From NCBI GenBank assembly GCA_001689515.1, contig LUJR01000042.1, positions 26,071 to 90,070 of the forward strand: 64,000 nt of DNA, in the 5' to 3' direction. The DNA comes from Bacteroidales bacterium M7 (GTDB taxonomy: Bacteria; Bacteroidota; Bacteroidia; Bacteroidales; Muribaculaceae). Below the pieces are notes generated by a model. The model did no database searches and was not told the DNA's origin. It saw only the letters and a list, made by a program, of their open reading frames with translations. A program made the position numbers and the translations under genes. Shown here piece by piece: positions 49,813-59,700 of this stretch. Every line of letters begins with the position of its first letter. Position 1 is the stretch's first letter.

Positions 49813-52800
49813 TCAGTATTCTTCTTCATCGCCTTCGGAGCCTTCGGGGATGTCAGGGACGGCTATGGGAGCTTTGACTCCGGGGCGCGTGGGGAGGAAG
49901 CCCGGGGCTACAGGCTCGGAATAGTCATCGTCACCGCCATCAAATATGGTGGGGAGGGATTGTGGCGTATGGGTATCGGGGAGGGTCGGCTCGGGGATCT
50001 GCGCCTCGGAGTCGGTCGCGACAGGTCGCGACCCTACAGGTTGGGGGGCGGACGTACCACGGTACGTCCCTACAACGTCTGGTGCCTCCTCTGTAGGGAC
50101 ATGCCGTGGCATGTCCGCGTCGCCATCGGGGGTGGGCGCATCGGAGGTCGGGGGTGTCAGGGGGATGGCGTCGAAGATGCGTTCGAAGGCTTCCTGCTCG
50201 GTTTCGGGGGATTTTGCCTCAGGGGCGGTCGCGACAGGTCGCGACCCTACAGGCTGGTCGGCGGACGTACCACGGTACGTCCCTACACCGTCGGGCATGT
50301 CCGCATCGCCATTGGGGGCATTTCCGGGGGTGTATGCGTCATACATCTCGGCTGCCGGGGGGTAGTCGGACTTGGCAGGGAGGACGGCTTCATGGGTGAA
50401 GTCTATGGCTTGCTCGCCTACTGCCGAGAAGTATTCTTCGAATGAGCGTCCCTCTTTGAGGAGGGTGTTGAAGTTGGCTTCGCTGATGACCACGGGGCGC
50501 ACGTTGGGGGGCAGACGGAACTTTGACCGCTCCATGGCGGCGCGGTAACGTTCGAGGTCACGTGCATTGGCAAAACCCTTTACTATGGTCACTCCGAGCG
50601 GTCCGAAGGTCATCTGTTCGAGGTCGTAGTCACGCACGGCAAAGGTGGAGAAGTTGAATCGCGCCACCTCGTAGAGCAAGGCTGCAGGATTGACGCGGTC
50701 AAGAGGATACAGATATACCATCAGCTGAGGCGCGGAGGGGTCAAGGGTGACTTTGAGCGGCGCGTCAAGGTCTACAGTGGTGGTGTCACCTGTGGAAATC
50801 AGTCGGGTGTTCCATAGCATGCCACGCACATTGGTGGCTGACTGGTGGAGCTTGCGCCCCGAAGCCATACCCTTGAGATATGCGCTCGCCATGGAGGTCA
50901 GGTCGGTATCTGGATACTTCTCAAGCAGTTCGCGCAGACGCGCAGTGAATTCCTCGGGCTTGTTTTCGGTGACATAGGTAAGCGCATCGAGGAACATGAA
51001 TTTGGGCATGATCTTGCTCAGGGGGAAGTCGCGCTGCATGGTGCGGTAGGCTTCCTGTACCTCGCCGTTGCGGTTGTCAAGGTAGGCTTGCCATGTCTGC
51101 TCATAAAGCTGCTCCTGGCGCGCGTCCATCGCCTTGAGATTCTCGAGGTAGTCGGGATTCTTCATCGCCTGACCCAGCTGGCTTTCGGGAAACTCTGCGA
51201 GTATCAGCTGGCGGTAACGCTCCGCGGCAGCCATGTCGCCGTCATGCACCATCATCAGATAGATGTTATAGTACACATCGAGGCGATAGACATTATCGGG
51301 GAAACGCTTCATCAGGTCGTCAAACTCCTCTAAGGCTGTCTGTGAGTCGCCGAGCTTGTCTTTGAGGATGAGACCCATGTTGTAGAGTCCTTCCTGCACT
51401 ATGTCGGCTGCCTGAGCCTTCTCAAGGTCGGTCTTGGGGATGTCTTTGAGGTAGTACTCGGCATTGGTGGGGTCATCGGTGACGGGTAGAGCGTCAGTTT
51501 TTGATTCGTCGTCGGTATCGGTCGCGACAGGTCGCGACCCTACGTCATCGGCGGCGTTATCATCTTCTTCTGGTTGGTCGAAGTCTGACATGGAGAAGTC
51601 GCTCTTGTTGCGGCGGCGCCAGTTGTCCTCGTTGCGACGCGCTCCCCAGAGGCGTTGAAACTGCTTCTTGCCCTGCGCTACCGATGTCGGGTTATAGAAA
51701 TACCACGAATCGTCGGTGTTGATGCGCTGTATGTTTGCCACATTGTCATCAGGCGACACGATGGGCTGGTTAGCCTCCTGCTCGGCGCGTTGAGCCTCGC
51801 GCTGTATGCGCTCCTGCTCCTCCTTCTGGCGGTCGACGTATTCGCGCGCCATGCGCTCGCACACTGCCATCTGCTCCTCAGGAGTGAGGGCGGCGAGGGC
51901 AAGCAGGGAGTCCTGGAGGTGGACGTTTTGGGCGTAGGTCGACAGCTCGTCAAGCACATCGCTGCGCAGACGTATCGAGTCGAGTCCGGGGAAATCGTCA
52001 GGGAGCTGCGGCACCGCCTCGGCTATGCAGGGCTGCGCGAGGTCATAGCGGTGCTGGTCAAAGTAGAGGTTGCCGAGGGCGAGGTTAGCCAGAGCCTTGT
52101 CATAACCCGAACGGGTGCTCTTGTCGACCGCCAGACGGTAGTTGGCTATCGCCTCGGTGGTGTCGCGGCGGCTCAGATAGAGGTTACCTATGGCATAATA
52201 TACCTGGTCGAGATATTCGGCGTTACGGTCATAGCGCACCATGCGGCGCAGAGCCTTGACCTCGGGGGTTATGTCGTCACCCTGATAGACTTCGCTCTGG
52301 CGTATACGTGCATTGAACTGCATGGCATAGTCGGCAGAAGCCGAATGTCCGGCGCGTCCGAATGCCTTATACGCCTCCTCCTTGCGCCCCAGCCGCGTCA
52401 GTATCTGTCCGAGCAGATAGTTGAGGCGCATGCGCTGGTGGGCATCGCTCAGGGAGATGAGCGTCTGCAGGTGTGGCACCGCCTCGGCATAGCGGTCGGT
52501 GCGGATATAGAGGTCAGCGTAGTCAAAGGCATAGAGACGGCGGAGAGTCTTGGTGACAAGCTGCTCGGGCTTGATGCGCGATATGATCATCTCAGCCTCA
52601 TACGTCCAGTCATCGGCAAGGTAGGCACGTGCCTGCCAGAGCTTTGCCTCAGTGACCACATCGGGCAGCCACTTGAAGTTCTTCGATATATAGTAAAAAG
52701 TGGCAGCCGCACCTGTGAAGTCGCCGTTATGGTACTGCGAACGACCCATCAGCATCCACGCGTTGTGGAGGAAAGGGTTGTACTCCGAGCGGCGCATCCA

Positions 52801-53190
52801 CTCCTTGTAAGCCTCGTCATATGACTTGCCGGGTTGCTTCTTGGGCTTGCGCTTGATGGAGCGGATCTGGATGGCTTTGGCAGCCTTGTCGATCGAGCGC
52901 TGGAAGCTGCCTGAGGGCTGCGGTGCCTTGGCGTCGGCTTTAGCCTCTATGGGCGAGAGATAGAGCGTACGTGACAGGTCATCCTTATATGATGTCTCTT
53001 GCTCGTGGAGGGTGTATTTGTAGTGCTCGTCACCGTTGTAGTACACATTGTAGCGCGTGATGAATGCCATGTAGTGACGCGTGGCAGCGGTGTTCTTCTT
53101 AAGCGAGCAGCCTGACAGGAGCGCGACGATGCCCGTCACGGCGATGACAGCCATGGCGGCGACAAGAGGATGTCTACACGGAGTGCGCAT
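49813..53190 (-). CDS. porW: T9SS lipoprotein PorW/SprE with repeat-derived inserts
   Basis: A TPR lipoprotein of the type IX secretion system. The lipobox is LLSGC (Cys28). The family signature follows at about residues 40-60 (HYMAFITRYNVYYNGDEHYK). TPR helices fill about 60-430 and 575-760 (FLHNAWMLMGRSQYHNGDF; VPHLQTLISLSDAHQRMRL), then a beta-rich part reaches about 930. The last ~190 residues are acidic, proline-rich and probably disordered. PorW/SprE is required for T9SS function and bridges outer- and inner-membrane parts. The 1,125-aa length is long for the family. Peptides VGSRPVAT (three times), VGTYRGTS (twice) and DADMPRHVPT are in-frame translations of the window's palindromic repeats. 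It lies beside a T9SS cargo-like giant gene. Confidence 0.85.
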   Translation of the reverse strand: MRTPCRHPLVAAMAVIAVTGIVALLSGCSLKKNTAATRHYMAFITRYNVYYNGDEHYKYTLHEQETSYKDDLSRTLYLSPIEAKADAKAPQPSGSFQRSIDKAAKAIQIRSIKRKPKKQPGKSYDEAYKEWMRRSEYNPFLHNAWMLMGRSQYHNGDFTGAAATFYYISKNFKWLPDVVTEAKLWQARAYLADDWTYEAEMIISRIKPEQLVTKTLRRLYAFDYADLYIRTDRYAEAVPHLQTLISLSDAHQRMRLNYLLGQILTRLGRKEEAYKAFGRAGHSASADYAMQFNARIRQSEVYQGDDITPEVKALRRMVRYDRNAEYLDQVYYAIGNLYLSRRDTTEAIANYRLAVDKSTRSGYDKALANLALGNLYFDQHRYDLAQPCIAEAVPQLPDDFPGLDSIRLRSDVLDELSTYAQNVHLQDSLLALAALTPEEQMAVCERMAREYVDRQKEEQERIQREAQRAEQEANQPIVSPDDNVANIQRINTDDSWYFYNPTSVAQGKKQFQRLWGARRNEDNWRRRNKSDFSMSDFDQPEEDDNAADDVGSRPVATDTDDESKTDALPVTDDPTNAEYYLKDIPKTDLEKAQAADIVQEGLYNMGLILKDKLGDSQTALEEFDDLMKRFPDNVYRLDVYYNIYLMMVHDGDMAAAERYRQLILAEFPESQLGQAMKNPDYLENLKAMDARQEQLYEQTWQAYLDNRNGEVQEAYRTMQRDFPLSKIMPKFMFLDALTYVTENKPEEFTARLRELLEKYPDTDLTSMASAYLKGMASGRKLHQSATNVRGMLWNTRLISTGDTTTVDLDAPLKVTLDPSAPQLMVYLYPLDRVNPAALLYEVARFNFSTFAVRDYDLEQMTFGPLGVTIVKGFANARDLERYRAAMERSKFRLPPNVRPVVISEANFNTLLKEGRSFEEYFSAVGEQAIDFTHEAVLPAKSDYPPAAEMYDAYTPGNAPNGDADMPDGVGTYRGTSADQPVGSRPVATAPEAKSPETEQEAFERIFDAIPLTPPTSDAPTPDGDADMPRHVPTEEAPDVVGTYRGTSAPQPVGSRPVATDSEAQIPEPTLPDTHTPQSLPTIFDGGDDDYSEPVAPGFLPTRPGVKAPIAVPDIPEGSEGDEEEY
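50014..50118. repeat. Three palindromic arms inside porW, cluster 1
   Basis: GGTCGCGACAGGTCGCGACC then CTACA (50014-50040); GGACGTACCACGGTACGTCC then CTACA (50050-50074); TGTAGG then GACATGCCGTGGCATGTC (50092-50118). Three different cores with the same tag, all read through in the porW frame (about residues 1024-1059). Confidence 0.85.
50227..50287. repeat. Two palindromic arms inside porW, cluster 2
   Basis: GGTCGCGACAGGTCGCGACC and GGACGTACCACGGTACGTCC, each with CCTACA, in the same order as in cluster 1 and in the same frame (about residues 967-988). Confidence 0.85.
51520..51543. repeat. Single GGTCGCGAC arm inside porW, cluster 3
   Basis: GGTCGCGACAGGTCGCGACC then CTAC, at about residues 549-557 (VGSRPVATD), in an acidic linker between two TPR regions. 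Confidence 0.8.
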
Positions 53191-53210
53191 TATAAATATA
53201 ACGTGTAAAT

Positions 53211-53237
53211 CTTATAAATCTTATAAATCTTATAAAA
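53211..53237. repeat. Three tandem 9-nt units upstream of porW
   Basis: CTTATAAAT twice and CTTATAAAA once in direct succession, 21 bp from the porW ATG. The same unit family occurs near 61500, 62063 and 62754. Copy-number change here would alter the porW leader. Confidence 0.8.
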
Positions 53238-53253
53238 TTGCTGGAGGAGCGGA

Positions 53254-53403
53254 GGGTGTTGCAAAACTCCAAATCGTACAATGCTGTAGGGACATGCCAT
53301 GGCATGTCTAATCTGCAAATGCTTGAGTATCAGCAGACATGCCGTGGCATGTCCCTACAGCACACAGGCAGAATCACCACAATCGACAGTTTTTGCAACA
53401 CCC
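53254..53403. repeat. 150-bp palindromic element with terminal inverted repeats, inverted copy
   Basis: Ends GGGTGTTGCAAAA (53254-53266) and TTTTGCAACACCC (53391-53403). Inner facing arms are at 53285-53359. It has the same length as 3048-3197 and reads as its inverse (CACCACAATCGACAG here against CTGTCAATTGTGGT there). Confidence 0.85.
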
Positions 53404-53438
53404 ACCCTACAAACTGTCAATCAGGGCAGCGCAAGCTC

Positions 53439-53746
53439 TGTAGGGACATGCCGTGGCATGTCCGTCACCAGCTGACTGGGGGGGGGCGAAATGCAACGCG
53501 GGGGCTGTCATCACGACAGCCCCCGCGCCGGGAGTTAATGCCGGAGAGGGTGGGATTCCCCCTCCGGCGGGGTTGGAAATATTTAACTTTCTGTGCTAAT
53601 GAACAAATTTTTCTCTTTTCGTTAAGTCTTATTTTTTAAATATGGTGTTAAATATTTTCGGGAACGACCTGGGATAATCTGAGAGGGACATGCCTTAGCT
53701 ATCAATCAGCCTTGGGGCGGCGGACATGCCACGGCATGTCCCTACA
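53439..53746. other. Gap with two lone GACATG-core arms and hairpins
   Basis: Lone arms lie at 53439-53463 and 53723-53746. CGCGGGGGCTGTC (53497-53509) pairs with GACAGCCCCCGCG (53515-53527), a 13-bp stem. GCCGGAG and CTCCGGC form another hairpin about 30 bp later. Either may terminate the giant gene's transcript on the minus strand. An A+T-rich stretch follows to 53660, with no gene. Confidence 0.6.
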
Positions 53747-53764
53747 GTTATGTCAGGTCCGGGA

Positions 53765-56700
53765 TCATTTCATGAACTTGGCACCGCCGAGGTTGGTGCT
53801 TACTACGTAGGCACCGCGGGCGATGTTGCGGACATCAAGCACGATGGTGCTGTCGTCGATGCGGTCAGCGGATGTGCCGGTTACGAGCGATGCGCCCGAA
53901 GCGTCATATACCGCAGCGTTCTCGAGTGTCTTGCCTTCAGCCTTGACAGTGACTGTGCCGGCAGCACGGTTGTAGACGATGCTGAAACCGTTGCCGCGGA
54001 TGTCATCATTGACATCGCTGATGGCGGTGGGCACTACGTCCTCAGGAGATACGTATCCGAAGAATGATACACGACCCTTGTCACGAGCTACGATGTCGTC
54101 CACATCACCCTCTCCGACGCCGTCAAGAGCAGTCTTGATGGCACCAGGCTCAGTAGAACGAGCCTTGCGGCGGGCACCATTTTTGGAATTATCGTAGTTC
54201 TCAGCTGTGACGTACTTGTCAGAGGTGAGGAACGGATAAGTGTAACGCACGTCATAAGCGAGCGGACAGTAGTCCTCGGGGTTGATACGGAGCTGGCTCA
54301 TCACGTAGTTGTCCTTGGCAGTCGGAGTAGCGGCAGCCTGGAACTTGGCATCATTCTCAAATGCAGCCCAGAGAGGCTGGGTCTTGAGAGAGCCTTCGGC
54401 AACGCTGGCACCAGGCACAAACCATGATTCATGGTTGATGTGGCGGACCTTGAAGAACATGTGACGGTCAGCTGTCTCAAACAGCTCTTCGGCAGGTGAC
54501 AGACCACCAGCGGTCTGAGGTTCGAAAGCAGCCTTCTCGCGTACATCATAAATGGGGTCATAGTCCCAGATATACTCTTTATTCCAGTTGATGGGATAGG
54601 TGTTGTTACCCACGGTTACAGAGCTATTGCCTGCGTTGACAGCAGCATTGATAGCCTCGCTGTACTTGTGGAACTCCATAGCCTTGGCATGCACAGCTGC
54701 AGCATCTGTATAGAACTGACTACGCTGATCCTCTGTGAAAGAGCCAGAGCCCATACCGTTACCACGTCCTAAGACAGCGGTCACGTCATTGGCATCAAGA
54801 GGCATCTCACCGAGGTAGAATCCGCTACGCTTGGTAGAGAAGTGGTTGCTCATGCCATAGTATCCGTGCTGGGGGTCGCGGATGTCGACATCAAAGCCTT
54901 CGGGAGCCTTGATGACGTAGCCACCGTCCCATACCTGGTACTTATCGCTGTTATCTGGCTTGACACCTGCCCAGTAAGCGCGGTGATTCTTAGGATGCGC
55001 AGAGCCGGGGATAAAGCCGGTCACCTTACCACCTTCGATGGTCAGGGTACCATTGATCTGGTCAGCCTCGTGGAACTCGGGAGCTACAAGAGCATTGTGA
55101 TTCCACCATGCATTGTTGAGCTCAGAGTCGTTACGGAAGCCATCAGTAGACTCTACCTTGGTGCCGCGGAGCAGCGGATGCACCTCTTCAGGAGCGCCAT
55201 ATGTTTCTGTAGCGCCCATTTTGGCATTGCCGATGGCAAGGTGGTTGCCAGGGTTGAAAGGATTGAGATCCTCAGTACCGATCCACTTGTCGCCATGATC
55301 CATATACCACTTGCGGAGGCTGCGTGAGCCTACGAGGGCATTGTTCTTCTCCACAGCATGGAGAGCCACGTGGGCGTCCTCAATGTTGGTGAAGAGACCA
55401 CCGTAGTTTTCAACGTATCTTTCGCTTACTGCTGTCACGTCCTTGGCGACAGTCTCGTCAGTCAGACGTGCATCGGCATCAGCCTGGGTAAGCACGTCGT
55501 GCAGACCCTGGCGGGGAGATGTCAGATTCTCCTCACCGTAGGTGAGCTCGGTCTCCTTGGTACGGGTCGTCACTTCGGGCATGTCGATACCCTCGTTCTT
55601 GTAGGTTAGAACCACCTTGAACTTGGCTGTCTGCTTGTGGCGGAGCTTGAGCTCGGTGCCGTCGATGTCGGTAGCGAGTTCGTCAGTAGCATCAGACTCG
55701 GTCACGTAAGGTATGCCGCCGATTTTCAGACGCTTCGCTGTATAGATCTTACCGTCATTCTGAGTGTCATCGGGATTAGCCTTCATGTCGAGGAGTGCGT
55801 CCTCATCGAAGAGAGGCATATCGACCTCGGCACCTGTTGTAGCATCCTTGCCTACATAATATACCTGGGCAAACACGCCTGTGCCGTCCATAGAGCCGAT
55901 ATAGCAGGGGATGTCACCGTTGTTGCGGTCGACATAGCGGATACGAGCGTAGCCGTCACGGTCAGCACCCTCTACCTCGTCGCCGTGGGTGACGCTGAGA
56001 GCGTTGAAGTGTACATCTCCGCTTTCTTTCTTGTCAGCTACGAGTGTGCCGTAGAGCTGGCCGGCGGGCATGTAGGTCATAGCCTCGGCAGTCACAGGTG
56101 CAGGGTTTTCAGCACCTTCCACAGCCACATCAAGAGTCAGGTGGGTAAGAGCGTTGAGGCGGGTCTTGATCACGTCGAAGTTCTGGGTGTTGACGTTGCC
56201 TCGGGCTACGCTAAAGTATCCCTGAGGATAGTACACCACAGCCTTGCCTTCCTGCTCTACTCCACCGTTGGCAGCAGCCGACTTATACTTCTGTGTGACC
56301 ACATAGTAAATGTCGGTAGCATCAGCATCGGGAGCGTCCTTCTTGGTAATGTCTTTACCCTCGGTATCAAGAATGTAAGAGTCGGCACGGAGATTACCAA
56401 GCGTAACGGTAGCGCTGACCTTGTCAAGAGTGATAGTAGATGGGAGAGCCTTTATCACTGCCTGGATATCGGGATATACACGTATCACTGGATGATAAAT
56501 GTGTGACTCGCTTCGTGCTCCCACGCGCTGCTCACCACGAATCAGACCCTGCTTTACAGAGAAGATGGTGATGGGGTGCGAGATGTTCCATTTGTCAGTC
56601 TCCTTAATGGTAAGGCCACTCTTAGGCACATAGACTACATCATAGATGTAAGCTATATAAGTGCCATCCTTAAGATCGTTGATAGTGGTTGTCTTCTCCT

Positions 56701-59700
56701 CGATATAATTATTATAAGGCTCATTCAGCTTATATGTGCTGCCTGCAACCGGGATCTCTTCAAAGCCCTGGGTAGGAGTGCCATACTCGGGATCATACTC
56801 GAATTTTTCAGGATCAATTTTGATGAGTTTGGTCTTATACTCCTTCACCTCGGGCTTGTCTCCAGCTCTCTTAGCATTGAGCCAGTAGCGCGCCACGCCT
56901 GTGTGGGTACCCTGCTTGTTGAGCTGGATGACCGGACGCTCGGCTTCGAGCTTGACATCCAGCCAAGAGTAGTTACGTCCGTCATTGTAATAGTTGACGG
57001 GGTCACCACCCTGCAGATTGTGGAAAGTAGTGCTGTTGCGGTCATCAGTATCACACTCGAGAGCGAGATAGAACTTGAGCGATGTCACATACTGGGCGTT
57101 GTCCAGACGGAAATACTGGCCGGCGGTATTGTCATCCTTACCATAATCGCCTTTGTCTCCTATGGATATCTGCTCCCAATAGCGGGTTGACACTTCATGT
57201 CCGTCAGCGTCGGTGGTGATCACCTGACCACCGCCGTTCATAGGCAGCTGCTGTGTGCTGCTGATAAGCATGTTGGCATAGGGTTCGCCATCTTTCTGCA
57301 CTCCCACACCCCAGTTGGGATAATATGAGAGACCGTTGGTAACGCTACCGTATTTGCGAGCACCGTAGCCAGTGAATACCTTGAACATACCTTGAAGCTC
57401 GATATTCGAAATCTCGTATTCAGCAACCATGAACTCCTTGGTGGTATGGCCGTGGTACATGAAGGTCTTGCGGTCAGTCTTGATATACTTAAACGTAAGA
57501 GCGTCAGCGTCAGGAGTAGTCACACCCTTGGTAGTGATCATCTGGAACTGCGGAGTGTTACGCGGAGGCAGAATGGTCGAGCTCATCACCTGATCCACTG
57601 CGGGGCGGACAGATGTGGCACGGTTATCAGAAGCAGCATCACCGCTGAAATAGTAGATGGACTTGCCCTTAGTATCTGTATCATCGACATGGCGGTCATA
57701 GATGTAGGGCTTGCCGTCCTCGGTCCACTGGATAAAGGCGTTGGTAAACGAAGCCTCCAGATCATCACGAGAGTCTATGCCGATATTCTTCAGGTCATTG
57801 TCGCTCAGACCTGACATGCCGAGTTTAGAGGCATAAGAGTAGCTCTGGTTGCTGCCAGAGAGAGCCTGGATATTCGACGATGTAAGACCTACCCAGGGGA
57901 AACCAGGCTTGGGAGCCTGCTTGAGGGTAGAGGGATACGAGAAGTCGATGGTGGCGGTGAGGTTATTGGTGGAAGCCGAGGGGTCAAACTCGAGACGCAC
58001 CATAGACGCACCGACATTCCAGAAGAAACCACGCTCGCAGTTAGCCGTCATGGTAAACGGAGCGGACACTTTGGATGTAGCGTTAAGATCCGCAACCTGA
58101 TCGATCTTGAAGTCCTGACCGGTAGCGTAGATATGGTAGGGGACAGAACCATTGTAACCCCAGTCGGTGACTGTGAGAGCACCGCTTGTTGCTGACTTGC
58201 TGACGGCACGGATCACGAACTGAGCGGCGGGAATCACCACAAAGTTGTCAAGCACATACTTGCCGCCTTCCTTGACGAGCTCCCACTCGGGCGAGAGGCG
58301 GTTGTCATTCTGCATAGCAGACATGTAGAAGTACTTGGTGTCGCCAGGAGCAAGGATCTTGTCGTCAGAGAGCGACCATGCCACGCGGTTGACCTGCGGG
58401 ATAAACGAGGGTGTCAGCTTTGAAGTAGCCACGCCCATCCATCCGGCGGTGAAGGTGGATTCGTCAAATGCGAGCTGCACATAGTAATCGCCGTTGACAC
58501 GCACCTTGAAGTTGTGGTTGTCATTGACGTTGCTGTAGGTGTAAGCCTTGTTGGTGTACTGAGCTGTTGACTTGAGCTGGTAGTCATTAACTGAAGACGA
58601 GTAGCCTACGTAGCGCACGTAGTCAGAGGCATCGCCCTCGCCTTCGTAGCCGAGTGTCACCTTGACATAATATGCATCAGAATATACGCTGCTGTTAGAG
58701 GGATTGCCCGTCCATGACAGGGGATAGAAATCCCAAGTGCCGTTTTCAGTATTCTGAGTGAACTCACCTACGGCAGTGTTACCCGAAGTGCGGTTAACAA
58801 GTTCCACTTTCTTGATCTTGCGCACTGACTCGGGGAGAGCCTCGATGCTGATCTGCACATCATTGCCGACCTCCTTGAGGATCAGACGGTAACGTGCGCC
58901 TACCTGGAGGCCTGAGAGCTTGGCGGCGTAACGCTTCTTGTCGTTAGCATCAAGACCTGAGGGCACTTGACGCCATACGGTGGTGCTGGGTGAGCCGATC
59001 TGCAGACCGATAGGAGCATAAAGATTGCCCTTCGAGCCGTAAATGAGATATTCGGGAGTGCTCTGTGTAGCGGTGAATGCGTAAACCCAGCCGCCGAGAG
59101 TCTCCGAATGGTTGAACTCGCGAGTGCTGTCCCATGAACCTATCTCAGAGCCGTAACCCGTGATGGAAGGAGCGTTGGGATCGCCGCTGATGTCCATCTG
59201 CTTGGTGTTGGTATAGGGCGAGATGGAAATCTTGCTTGCCGTTGTGCCGTCAAATGAGATAGCAACCTCGGCTATGGCAGAGGGCTCGTTTACGCAGAAG
59301 TAATTGCCAGCACTATTTGAAGTAGAAGGCTTATGAGAGGTAGTTGAATCATAACGTCCGTACTGGACCCAGTAATTATACTGCTGACCGATGGAATAAT
59401 ATTTTTTACCATCCTTGGTGTCAGCGACGAAGCAGAAGCGGTTATCCCCACCACTGTTAGCAGCGCCCTTCAGAGCCTCGGTGGTCACGCCTGTCCAGTA
59501 GTTGTCCTCGCCGGTGCCGAGATTCTGAGTCAGGGTGCAGAGCAGTTTGCCATTGGCATCGCGGAGCTCTACCGACTTGATGTTAGCATCGGGATTCCAC
59601 TCGGGGACGATGCTGTTGGGGACGAAACGCTTGCAAGGGACGGAAGAGCCATCAATAATGTGAGTGAAGTCATCAAGGTCGCCCTTGAGGGTCAGCTTGA

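Noticed and set aside
51655..52824. 389-aa plus-strand frame opposite porW
   Set aside because: The porW frame has a lipobox, family signature and TPR motifs; the opposite frame has none.
3048..53746. Dispersed palindromes as a CRISPR array
   Set aside because: Copies are scattered, singly or in pairs, and not spaced as repeat-spacer units; there are no cas genes.
55637..56506. 289-aa plus-strand frame opposite the giant gene
   Set aside because: Hydrophobic-looking but explained as a shadow of beta-rich coding sequence on the minus strand.
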